The notes under the pieces are model-generated. The model searched no databases. It was not told the origin of the DNA and saw nothing but the letters and a program-made list of their open reading frames with translations. Source: a virus. Taken from it: 26,999 bases of DNA. Position numbers and translations under genes: made by a program. The stretch covers positions 1-26,999 of the IMG/VR virus record IMGVR_UViG_3300021960_000416. One strand, 5' to 3'. The number at the start of each line of letters is the position of its first letter. Positions within the stretch are counted from its first letter, which is position 1. This document shows positions 1-5,767 of this stretch, piece after piece.

Positions 1-669
1 CCGCAGCAAACTGGCCCCCAGCAATGGGAGCCGGTGGATACGCCATGCGTCTGCGCTGCTAAAGGCGCTATGGAATGTTCACCACATACCCGTCTCAAGG
101 TACTCCTGCCCAACGTTCCTTTCCGTGGGGTATGGAGGCTTGAGACAAAAGGCTGGAACGCACTGAAAGAACTGCCCGGTATGGCTGATCTAATCCGTCA
201 GCTAAACGAGTCCGGTTCGATGGTGCGTGTGGCGCTGGGGATTGAGAAGCGAACCCAGATGAGGCCAAGCGGTAAGCGTAACTTCGTCACGCCAACACTC
301 ACGATGCTCGACACCCCCTTCGAGATAATGAGCGGCAAGGCAAGCATCGCATCCCTAGCGCCCGCCCAGCCTGCACCCAAAGCTCTGCCCGTGTCTCCAT
401 CTGAGCCAGAAATAATTGACGCCGAGATCATCGAGGAAGATGAGCGAGTGTTGGCTGCACGAGAAGGCGTCATGGATTGTGCAAGTCACTTTGGTGTTGA
501 TGCCACGGCGCTTTGGCTTGGCATCACGAAACAGGTAGGAGCTAGGGGTATCTTCACGGACGAGCAAGTGACCCGCATTAATACGGCCGTTCTTAAGATG
601 CGAGATGGCTCGTTGTTCCCGGAGGGATTTAACAACGATGGCACCCCAATTTGGTCTAGATCGACATGA
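1..669 (+). CDS. Recombination directionality factor-like protein (phiC31 gp3-like), 5' end outside window
   Basis: The frame is open to the left edge, so this is the C-terminal 222 codons of a longer gene; a GTG at 34 is in frame but is probably internal. Seen: a Cys cluster (C16, C18, C26 counted from position 1) followed by CSPHTRLKVLLP and then GVWRLETKGWNALKEL at residues 43-58. From memory, this order (CxC, later Cys, TRL, LP, GVWRL-T-G-NA-KEL) is the signature of the family that includes the phiC31 gp3 recombination directionality factor, which switches serine integrases to excision. Many phages with no visible integrase also carry relatives, so the role here may differ. The C-terminal third is acidic (EPEIIDAEIIEEDE) and then helical. 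The stop overlaps the next start by 4 nt (ATGA), which suggests translational coupling to the WhiB-like gene. No integrase is visible in the window. Confidence 0.85.
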   Translation, partial: PQQTGPQQWEPVDTPCVCAAKGAMECSPHTRLKVLLPNVPFRGVWRLETKGWNALKELPGMADLIRQLNESGSMVRVALGIEKRTQMRPSGKRNFVTPTLTMLDTPFEIMSGKASIASLAPAQPAPKALPVSPSEPEIIDAEIIEEDERVLAAREGVMDCASHFGVDATALWLGITKQVGARGIFTDEQVTRINTAVLKMRDGSLFPEGFNNDGTPIWSRST

Positions 670-1004
670 CCAGTACCCCATCTTGGTTTGTTTCAGCCCT
701 TTGTAGGGGCTCTGACACGAATTATTTTTTCCCTGAAGTGGGTGTGTCGATGAAGCACACAGCAAACATCCGCAAAATCTGTAGCCAGTGCCCAGTTAAA
801 GAAGAATGCCTCGAGCTCGGGCTAGAGTCGCACAATGATGAACATGGATTCTTCGGCGGCAAGTCCCCTCGAGAGCGTCAAGCGATTAATGCCGAACGAA
901 AGCGTGCTGCACGTCATGCGATTCGCCAGGCCCGGCGAGTACATGACTATGAACCAACGCAAGCATTGGACATGGACCGCCAAGCAGAAACGGGCGTGGC
1001 GTGA
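666..1004 (+). CDS. WhiB-family iron-sulfur transcriptional regulator
   Basis: A 112-residue protein. Seen: four cysteines in WhiB arrangement, C13 (in SALCRGSD), then C39-x2-C42-x5-C48, followed by the turn HGFFGGKSPRER at residues 60-71, which corresponds to the G[VI]WGG-type loop. A strongly basic helix follows (AERKRAARHAIRQARR), the usual DNA-contacting tail. Known of the family: the four Cys ligate a [4Fe-4S] cluster and the protein binds the primary sigma factor of actinobacterial RNA polymerase; phage copies such as WhiBTM4 repress the host whiB2. Inference: a regulator of host or phage transcription made with the rightward genes. The start overlaps the previous stop by 4 nt, and the 3' end overlaps the RusA-like gene in another frame by up to about 116 nt. 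This is the best evidence for an actinobacterial host. Confidence 0.9.
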   Translation: MTSTPSWFVSALCRGSDTNYFFPEVGVSMKHTANIRKICSQCPVKEECLELGLESHNDEHGFFGGKSPRERQAINAERKRAARHAIRQARRVHDYEPTQALDMDRQAETGVA

Positions 1005-1284
1005 AGCTGCTTATTGGGCGGCCTGCGAGTGGCGTAGTAAGCCCACGAGCCGCCGCCTCAACAACCTGGCTGTAGTCACATGCGTATTCCCTGTCACAAC
1101 AAACCGACGCAGAGATCCGCATAACTATTTCCCTACTATCAAACCAGTAGTAGATGGTTTGACGGATGCTGGCCTATGGCCCGACGACACACCTGAGTAC
1201 GTGCGGACAATCGAGCCAGTCTTCACCCGAGAAGATGGCAAAGTCACAATTGTTATTGGAGAACTGTGGCCGGAATCAAAGTAA
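889..1284 (+). CDS. RusA-like Holliday junction resolvase
   Basis: A 131-residue protein from the ATG at 889. The N-terminus reads as a beta strand followed by RFARPGEYMTMNQRKHW, matching the phage RusA form (strand, then an N-x-R-x-H-W start to the first helix). Next come a basic helix and RRRDPHNYFPTIKPVVDGL (residues 73-91), with D76, N79, K85 and D89, then GLWPDD; this is the family's D-x-x-N...K...D core. Known role: a dimeric endonuclease that cleaves Holliday junctions and branched DNA, clearing replication and recombination intermediates before packaging. The start is uncertain: 835, 916 and 943 are also ATG in frame. I prefer 889 because it retains the first strand; upstream GAGAG is a weak ribosome site. 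The 5' end overlaps whiB in a different frame. Confidence 0.85.
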   Translation: MPNESVLHVMRFARPGEYMTMNQRKHWTWTAKQKRAWREAAYWAACEWRSKPTSRRLNNLAVVTCVFPVTTNRRRDPHNYFPTIKPVVDGLTDAGLWPDDTPEYVRTIEPVFTREDGKVTIVIGELWPESK

Positions 1285-1320
1285 TACCCGAGGAGTTTGC
1301 AACACTAGATCCTGGACCGA

Positions 1321-1325
1321 AGGAG
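1321..1325 (+). promoter_or_regulatory. Ribosome binding site AGGAG choosing the 1334 start
   Basis: AGGAG lies 8 nt before the ATG at 1334. It favours a 69-residue product over the longer in-frame reading that opens at 1166, whose upstream part overlaps the RusA-like gene and does not look protein-like. Confidence 0.6.
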
Positions 1326-1333
1326 TGGACAAC

Positions 1334-1543
1334 ATGGCACACGAACCTGAAGAGACTCCTGGATCTGGTGCACAGCGCGGTCGAGGACGACCAAGAAAAA
1401 CGCCGGTCGGCTCGCAAGAATGGGAATGCGCCCACTGCAAGACTAGAATAACTACGCATGTTCCCCTGTTGGAATCGCCGTGGTGCACGCGGCACACGGG
1501 GGGCCCACGAGTTATGAAGCTCGTGCGCACTGTCACCGAGTGA
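1334..1543 (+). CDS. Small AT-hook plus zinc-knuckle protein, function unknown
   Basis: A 69-residue protein. Residues 15-22 contain a classic AT-hook core (RGRGRPRK), which in known proteins inserts into the minor groove of AT-rich DNA. Residues 32-54 carry C32-x2-C35, then C51-x2-H54, a spacing compatible with one zinc site. The C-terminus is basic (RVMKLVRTVTE). I infer a small DNA-binding or accessory protein; no named family is recognised. It starts 49 nt after the RusA-like stop, has a good AGGAG, and ends 10 nt before the transglycosylase start, so it sits inside the rightward unit. A different frame (GTG at 1266 to 1451) overlaps its first half and is less convincing. Confidence 0.7.
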   Translation: MAHEPEETPGSGAQRGRGRPRKTPVGSQEWECAHCKTRITTHVPLLESPWCTRHTGGPRVMKLVRTVTE

Positions 1544-1553
1544 AAGGCCAGTC

Positions 1554-2129
1554 ATGCGCAAGATCCTTGCAGCTTTGCTGCTTTGCAGTTGTACCGCCAC
1601 ACCCGCCGAAGTGGTTAAGGAACCAACCACATCACTAGCCACGACCAAAACAACACAGGTAGTCCCAGTCCCAACAACATCACAATCACAAATCGCAGCG
1701 TCTGTCCCCAAGGAATCTGTTTCAATCGAGTTGCTAGTCGAGAATGCACTTCGTCAGGATAATCCATGTCCCGAATGGTTCGACGTAGCACAAGACGTAG
1801 GCTGGCCTCTTGAGCTTTGGCCGCAACAATCTTATGTAATTTGGAGAGAGTCACGTTGTTCTGTCGAAGCATGGAATGAAGAAGATCCTTTCGGTGGTAG
1901 CCGTGGTTTGATGCAGATTAACCAGTTCTGGTGCAAGCCATCTCAATACACAGCACATGGATGGTTGCAAGACCAAGGCATTCTTGATCATTGCCTAGAA
2001 CTGCACGATCCTTCGATCAATCTCGAAGCATCGCTCGCAATCTTCACGTACTCAACGCTGAAGAATAAGAACGGCTGGAATCCGTGGAGCATGCGCGCAG
2101 ACTTTGACCCGCCTGCTGTAGAGAGTTGA
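1554..2129 (+). CDS. Exported SLT-type lytic transglycosylase
   Basis: A 191-residue protein. The N-terminus (M-R-K then ILAALLLCSC) is a short signal peptide; C13 is in a lipobox-like setting (LCSC), although Cys at position -2 is not canonical. Residues 14-55 form a Thr/Pro/Val-rich linker typical of exported actinobacterial proteins. Residues 90-185 resemble the goose-lysozyme/SLT fold: E99 in WRESRC is the likely catalytic acid, SRGLMQINQFW (116-126) is the SLT motif, and HDPSINLEASLAIF is the usual helix. Known activity: cleavage of MurNAc-GlcNAc bonds with formation of 1,6-anhydroMurNAc. AAAGG precedes the ATG by 6 nt. It is the last rightward gene and sits apart from the leftward lysis genes, so a role other than final lysis, such as acting on the infected cell's envelope, is possible. 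Paired Cys (C71, C102, C127, C147) could form disulfides outside the membrane. Confidence 0.85.
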   Translation: MRKILAALLLCSCTATPAEVVKEPTTSLATTKTTQVVPVPTTSQSQIAASVPKESVSIELLVENALRQDNPCPEWFDVAQDVGWPLELWPQQSYVIWRESRCSVEAWNEEDPFGGSRGLMQINQFWCKPSQYTAHGWLQDQGILDHCLELHDPSINLEASLAIFTYSTLKNKNGWNPWSMRADFDPPAVES

Positions 2130-2238
2130 TCACACTAAACAACTCATCCTGCTCATACTGGCCTGCGGGCGTGACTCGTCGGAGATAATAAACGGCGAGG
2201 GCAATGGTGGAGGGATCGATCTTCATAGGACGAATCAC
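2044..2238 (-). CDS. Small hypothetical protein at the convergence point
   Basis: A 64-residue frame starting GTG at 2238, or ATG at 2226. The first 45 residues look protein-like (IDPSTIALAVYYLRRVTPAG, then an acidic helix), while the Ser-rich tail is less convincing. It lies 17 nt downstream of the stop at 2256, in the same direction as the leftward unit, and its last 86 nt overlap the 3' end of the transglycosylase on the other strand. No clear ribosome site is visible. I do not recognise a family. If it is not a gene, 2130-2255 is a plain convergent intergenic region with no obvious terminator hairpin. Confidence 0.45.
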   Translation of the reverse strand: MIRPMKIDPSTIALAVYYLRRVTPAGQYEQDELFSVINSLQQAGQSLRACSTDSSRSYSSALST

Positions 2239-2255
2239 ATTAGTTCGTCACATGA

Positions 2256-2540
2256 TCACTTGCGCTTGGCTCGTGTAACTTTCTTGTTGCGATCTGGGAT
2301 GTAGTGCATCTCCGTGATGCATTTCTTGAGGACAGCCGTGCCTGCACTGTACGACTTGGTAGCTGGCTCATATGTGCAAGCAACGTACAAGTATAAATCG
2401 TCCTGAGAAACAAGATAACCAACAGCAGACAAAATACAAACCTCGTGTTTGTGATCTGCTTCAAACCAATCGTCCCCAATGCTGTAATGGTCCTCCCAAA
2501 AAACTTCCACTAACGGCGGAAGCTCGTGGGTCGTTACCAC
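2256..2540 (-). CDS. Conserved-looking small phage protein, function unknown
   Basis: A 94-residue protein starting GTG at 2540. That start overlaps the phosphoesterase stop by 7 nt (GTGGTAA), with AGAAGG at 2545-2550 placed 4 nt upstream. Frame upstream of this start overlaps the phosphoesterase and is not used. The sequence is acidic and beta-rich: VEVFWEDHYSIGDDWFEAD, then an ILSAVGYLVSQDDLYLYVA strand pair, then a basic end. This pattern (W-x-D-x-x-S...VGYLV...D) resembles small proteins I recall from other phages, but no function is attached to them. Coupling to the phosphoesterase suggests the two are made together. Confidence 0.75.
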   Translation of the reverse strand: MVTTHELPPLVEVFWEDHYSIGDDWFEADHKHEVCILSAVGYLVSQDDLYLYVACTYEPATKSYSAGTAVLKKCITEMHYIPDRNKKVTRAKRK

Positions 2541-3604
2541 TTTTCCTTCTTTCGATCCTGACAAAAGACGGGGGCTTGGAAGGTTATGTTGTGTTCGGGC
2601 GTGACCACGGCGAGAGCCTGCTGGGGCACTTCGAAACCAAAGTTGTTTATCCACGCGTACTCGTCCAATCCCTTCAGACTGCCGTTAACTATCATATTCG
2701 GGGTTGAGATGTATTGGTGCCAATGCCCAATCCACATAGTCTGGAACGGAGTGCCAACATCCATCGCACGCTGGGCTTTTCTGGCCTTCATCCGCATGAT
2801 GGGCGGCCAGATCCCCCCGATCCCACCGCCCCCCGATACCTGATCTCCGTGACTGAGTAAGTGATGCCAGCCGTAGATCGGGATCAAAGTGTCGGCGTTC
2901 TCAGACACCTGGAAAGTGACCCGCTTGTCCTTGGCGAAGTGTCGCTCGACCATCTTGCCGAGCAGCCAGTCCATGTTGGTGCGAGCCCGCAGTTTCATCC
3001 GTGGTTTCCGCGATAGCCGGCCGTGGTTCCCCATCACACAAGGCACGTGGACTTTGCCAAACTCGTCGGCCAGAAGGCCAATCGCAGCGGAGATCTGTTC
3101 CGACCAATGCAACAGCGAGCCAAGGATCGTGTCCTCGTTTGTCTCTTTGAGCTCCTCGTGAATGTCGCCCGAGAAGATGTCGCCGCCCAGCATGCACACA
3201 ACACCATCAAAAGACATGCCAGTGAGGTAGTGCCTCGACATCTTGATGGCGTTCTCAACCCACATGTGTAATCGCGCCTCCGCAATCGTGCGGTCGTAGG
3301 CGTTAAGGCCACCAACTTCCTCGGCCAAAACCACTTCGTCAAAATGTGTATCTGATAGCAACAGCGCCAAGGTTGCGTGTTTCTTGCGCGACGATGGCGG
3401 TACAGCCAACCACTTGGGAGGCTTGATGGCAGCCGACTCGACTGCATCAACAAGCTCCAAAGCCTTTTCCAGTTGGGCCATTTGCTCGAGAAGCGCAGCG
3501 TTCTGCGCATCGGCCGCCCGTTGCTGACGCTTGGCGCGTTCGAGCTTTGCCCGAAGATCAGCGTCGTTCATTTCGATAGCGTCGAGCTCATCCCCCAGTG
3601 ACAC
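2534..3604 (-). CDS. Calcineurin-like metallophosphoesterase (phage SbcD/Mre11-like)
   Basis: A 356-residue protein. Residues 5-55 are a charged, Ala/Gln/Leu-rich probable coiled coil. The metal-binding motifs follow in order: SDTHFDE (D85, H87), GGDIFSGD (D142), GNHGR (N193, H194), SHGDQ (H252) and GHWH (293-296), the full set for a two-metal phosphoesterase. Known of the fold: metal-dependent hydrolysis of phosphoester bonds, with Mre11/SbcD nucleases among its members. The extended SGDIHEELKETNED segment is typical of the phage branch. Inferred role: DNA processing or nucleotide turnover; no SbcC-like ATPase partner is present. The start is GTG at 3604, supported by AAGGAG 7 nt upstream. 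It overlaps the HTH-like gene by 17 nt and the 94-residue gene by 7 nt, so these three genes form a coupled set after the lysis genes. Confidence 0.9.
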   Translation of the reverse strand: MSLGDELDAIEMNDADLRAKLERAKRQQRAADAQNAALLEQMAQLEKALELVDAVESAAIKPPKWLAVPPSSRKKHATLALLLSDTHFDEVVLAEEVGGLNAYDRTIAEARLHMWVENAIKMSRHYLTGMSFDGVVCMLGGDIFSGDIHEELKETNEDTILGSLLHWSEQISAAIGLLADEFGKVHVPCVMGNHGRLSRKPRMKLRARTNMDWLLGKMVERHFAKDKRVTFQVSENADTLIPIYGWHHLLSHGDQVSGGGGIGGIWPPIMRMKARKAQRAMDVGTPFQTMWIGHWHQYISTPNMIVNGSLKGLDEYAWINNFGFEVPQQALAVVTPEHNITFQAPVFCQDRKKEKW

Positions 3605-3842
3605 AGTTGCACTCCTTGTTCCGGTGGTGGCCTACTGCCCACTTAGAAAACTTTGCACCTCGAGCTTGACAAACCTGAAGTATTGCTTTCGTTGTGTACT
3701 TTGGGTTTGCCAATGCAAGCGCAAGTGCTTCTTTGTCTTCGTCAGAAAAATGAGCAGTCTCTACCATAAAGAGACACTCATTGCGCCTTGGTTCCGAGAG
3801 AACATCAAGCTCTCCCAATAGCGTGCTTTTATCTTTAGCCAT
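3588..3842 (-). CDS. Small helix-turn-helix-like protein
   Basis: An 84-residue protein from the ATG at 3842; GAGGGG lies 4 nt upstream, so the ATG at 3854 is less likely. Layout: a short N-terminal helix (LLGELDVLS), an acidic helix (SDEDKEALALALANP), a recognition-like pair of helices (KYTTKAILQVCQARG, then FSKWAVGHHR), and a C-terminal KECNC. This arrangement (L-D-x-L...DE-D-x-x-x-L-x-x-A-L-x-D/N-P...HR-x-x-x-C-x-C) matches small DNA-binding proteins I recall from actinobacteriophages next to this type of phosphoesterase. Inferred role: DNA binding; a terminase-small-subunit-like role is conceivable, but the gene is far from TerL. C-x-C near the end could bind metal. Confidence 0.75.
   Translation of the reverse strand: MAKDKSTLLGELDVLSEPRRNECLFMVETAHFSDEDKEALALALANPKYTTKAILQVCQARGAKFSKWAVGHHRNKECNCVTGG
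3612..3617 (-). promoter_or_regulatory. AAGGAG ribosome binding site for the phosphoesterase GTG start
   Basis: On the minus strand AAGGAG is followed by 7 nt and then GTG at 3604. It lies inside the end of the upstream HTH-like gene, and fixes an unusual GTG start that overlaps that gene by 17 nt. Confidence 0.7.
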
Positions 3843-3869
3843 GGTTCCCCTCATGTTGTGGATGCTGGC

Positions 3870-3898
3870 TGTTTACCGACGCACTAAGACTATGTCAA
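3870..3898 (-). promoter_or_regulatory. Candidate promoter for post-lysis genes
   Basis: Minus strand: a perfect TTGACA (3893-3898) that includes the holin stop codon, a 17-nt spacer, then TAAACA (3870-3875), which matches the -10 consensus at only three of six positions. It lies in the third-longest gap of the leftward unit and points at the HTH-like gene. The weak -10 keeps confidence low. Confidence 0.3.
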
Positions 3899-4101
3899 GA
3901 ATCCTTGGGCTTCTTGCCAATGATGGGCTCGACAGAAACGCCAGCCTTGGCCGCGATCCCGTTGCCTATCGCATATCCCAAGATACTTCCGATCATTCCG
4001 ATGCCAGCCTCGTTAGGAATTGCATTGACCGCAAGAAGCACCGTCAAGCAGATGAGGCCAACCAAGGCAATCAAGGCCTTGGAGGGATTGTTGATGTTCA
4101 T
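3895..4101 (-). CDS. Small membrane protein, candidate holin
   Basis: A 68-residue protein. Residues 8-28 form a strong membrane segment (ALIALVGLICLTVLLAVNAI), and residues 33-52 form a second, glycine-rich weaker one (GIGMIGSILGYAIGNGIAA). The C-terminus is basic (GKKPKDS). Size, membrane segments, charged tail and position right after the endopeptidase fit a holin, which makes membrane holes that release or trigger the lysin. The assignment rests on context, as holins share little sequence. Its ATG overlaps the endopeptidase stop (TAATG), so translation is probably coupled. Confidence 0.7.
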   Translation of the reverse strand: MNINNPSKALIALVGLICLTVLLAVNAIPNEAGIGMIGSILGYAIGNGIAAKAGVSVEPIIGKKPKDS

Positions 4102-4682
4102 TACTTTGCCTCCAATTCTGGAAAGGCCTTGAGTGCTTCAAGGACCGCAGGTGGATAGTTGTCCCCACATACATACCTGATATGCCACGACTCAGCATTT
4201 CTGCCAGACGCGACCTCCCAGGAAAAACCGTACTGAAGGACCGGAGAATCCCACCAGCCCTTGCCAAGCATCCAGGCAAGGCGAGAGCCGCTAGCGCCTG
4301 CGATATCGATTGCTAGGCCCCAACCGTGGTTGCTGGTACCAGGGGTAGCCATCGGGGCACGACCCTTCTTCAACCAGTATGTCTTACCATTCCACCGTCT
4401 GGCAACAGGCGGAATGCGTTTGCTCCAGCTTGTTGAATATCTCTGAAGGAACCCGCTTTCTTGGCGCTGATAGGCGCGGTAGGTGTCGGCCGTTGACGTT
4501 GACTGAAGATCAATGCCGTTGAAGTAGGCGTTTAGCTGAAGACAATTAAAAGCAGTAGCCGCCTTGTGGTGCAACGCACCCTTAGTCCCATGAAGCTTGC
4601 GAAGCAGGCGCTCGTCAAGCTTGCCATTCTGCTGGCCAGCAAGATCACTTGGCTGGATAATTGGGAGGACGTGATACTTCAT
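4101..4682 (-). CDS. Endolysin: M15-family D,D-peptidase (VanY-like)
   Basis: A 193-residue protein. Seen: SNHGWGLAIDIA (residues 117-128) gives the S-x-H-x-x-G-x-A-x-D zinc motif with H119 and D126, and ESWHIRY (164-170) gives the catalytic E and the third zinc ligand H167. This is the M15B/VanY D-Ala-D-Ala carboxypeptidase/endopeptidase core. Residues 40-90 are the usual TYRAYQRQ region preceding the core. There is no signal peptide, so release would need a holin. Position between the collar fibre and the holin candidate supports the lysis role: cleavage of peptidoglycan cross-links or stem peptides. AAGG lies 7 nt before the ATG; the fibre stop is only 2 nt upstream and the holin start overlaps the stop. 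It complements the glycan-cleaving enzyme on the other strand. Confidence 0.9.
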   Translation of the reverse strand: MKYHVLPIIQPSDLAGQQNGKLDERLLRKLHGTKGALHHKAATAFNCLQLNAYFNGIDLQSTSTADTYRAYQRQESGFLQRYSTSWSKRIPPVARRWNGKTYWLKKGRAPMATPGTSNHGWGLAIDIAGASGSRLAWMLGKGWWDSPVLQYGFSWEVASGRNAESWHIRYVCGDNYPPAVLEALKAFPELEAK

Positions 4683-4684
4683 GG

Positions 4685-5761
4685 CTATACCTTGATGATG
4701 TAGTTGACGACGATGTACGGCTGAAGGTTTTGGTGGCTTGCGTTGCTGCCAACATCTGATTCACTAACGGTAGCTGTATACGTCGGGTTGGGGTTTGTAT
4801 ATTCCGTATAGTTATCCCCATCTTGTGGAGCGGCGGCAATTGCTCCCGTTCCAGACTGAACGATAACGTCGTTAAGTGTTGATCGCTCAAACACGTGCCT
4901 ATGATTTAGCGTAGTTGAACTAACCGCAACTGAAACATTGTGTTTGTGTGTCGGCAATTCGCTTGCAGAAAGCTGATGCGTTTTTGATCCGCCAGTTTGG
5001 CCGAGCTGCAAAAACTCCCCTTGGGCCGAGTCCAAACCAACGCCAACCTTGCCCTTCAAATTTGGAAGACTAAAAGAAGAACCGGATCCGCCGTACCTAT
5101 ATCCGCCACCAGCGGCTCCGCCAAAAGCCTCAAACAAAGCAGAGTAAGTTGTTGTGCTTAGTGACTGACCTTGGCAAAGAAGCCAGCCGGTGGGAGCCGT
5201 AACACCGGCATATTGTGTAATCACACCAGCGGGCACGCCAGAGGGGCTAATCAAACCCTCAACCTGAGTTGCAATTGCAGAAATTCCAGCAGCACTAATA
5301 CTGTCTGCTTCAATTTGGCCCCATTTAATCCCGGAACTTTGTGCCGAATCAGCAACGAGCACCGTATTGTTTGCGCCAACAGACAGTTTCTGGGAGGTTG
5401 TGCCATCAAATGCAACCAAATCACCCTTGGCCGTCTGAAGATTGACATAACGATTTGCCTGTTCAATTGTGTAAGCATCGAGAGCGTGCTCAACAACGGC
5501 ACCAAGCGTATGCGTCTGTGCAGAAGATCCGTCGTAGGCGCGCTCAAGTACGTTGAACGAATTTGCCACACGTGTTGAAATAAGAATCTTTTCTTCTGTT
5601 GCCAAACCTCGATCAACAACTACAACAAATGGGCTACTGCCCGGAGGGAACGAGCTGCCATCAACCACAGAAAAACTCATGGCTGCGCTAGTCAGGGCGG
5701 CAGTTAGTGTCGTTTTCTGCGCGCCTCCGTCAAAATCTTTCAAAATATAATTGTTAGGCAT
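4685..5761 (-). CDS. Tail collar-domain fibre protein
   Basis: A 358-residue protein. Residues 38-93 carry the shared beta module (EEKILIS..., LERAYDGSSAQTH). Residues 95-175 form a short repetitive stalk (KGDLVAFDGTTSQKLSVG). From about 180 on, the tail-collar domain is clear: APTGWLLCQGQSLSTTTYSAL, then YRYGG...FSLPNLKGKVGVGLD, LSASELPTHKHN, NHRH, and the terminal HQNLQPYIVVNYIIKV. The His pairs (THKHN, NHRH) match the metal-binding rows of trimeric collar or short-fibre tips. Known role: receptor-binding or baseplate-type fibres. Inferred role: the receptor-binding tip of a short tail. TGAGGA precedes the ATG at 5761 by 5 nt; the gene lies between the nozzle-like protein and the endolysin. 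Confidence 0.9.
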   Translation of the reverse strand: MPNNYILKDFDGGAQKTTLTAALTSAAMSFSVVDGSSFPPGSSPFVVVVDRGLATEEKILISTRVANSFNVLERAYDGSSAQTHTLGAVVEHALDAYTIEQANRYVNLQTAKGDLVAFDGTTSQKLSVGANNTVLVADSAQSSGIKWGQIEADSISAAGISAIATQVEGLISPSGVPAGVITQYAGVTAPTGWLLCQGQSLSTTTYSALFEAFGGAAGGGYRYGGSGSSFSLPNLKGKVGVGLDSAQGEFLQLGQTGGSKTHQLSASELPTHKHNVSVAVSSTTLNHRHVFERSTLNDVIVQSGTGAIAAAPQDGDNYTEYTNPNPTYTATVSESDVGSNASHQNLQPYIVVNYIIKV

Positions 5762-5767
5762 AGTTCC

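Noticed and set aside
355-765. A 136-codon minus-strand frame opposite the RDF-like and WhiB-like genes
   Set aside because: The plus-strand genes carry recognisable motifs and coupled junctions; the minus frame shows none.
1266-1451. A 61-codon rightward frame starting GTG
   Set aside because: It overlaps the 69-residue AT-hook gene in another frame for 118 nt. The AT-hook gene has a better start signal and a Cys/His set. The frame has a GGAGA just upstream, so it is not excluded.
2541-2654. Upstream extension of the 94-residue gene to an ATG at 2654
   Set aside because: It overlaps the phosphoesterase in another frame, is not protein-like, and the GTG at 2540 has a good ribosome site.
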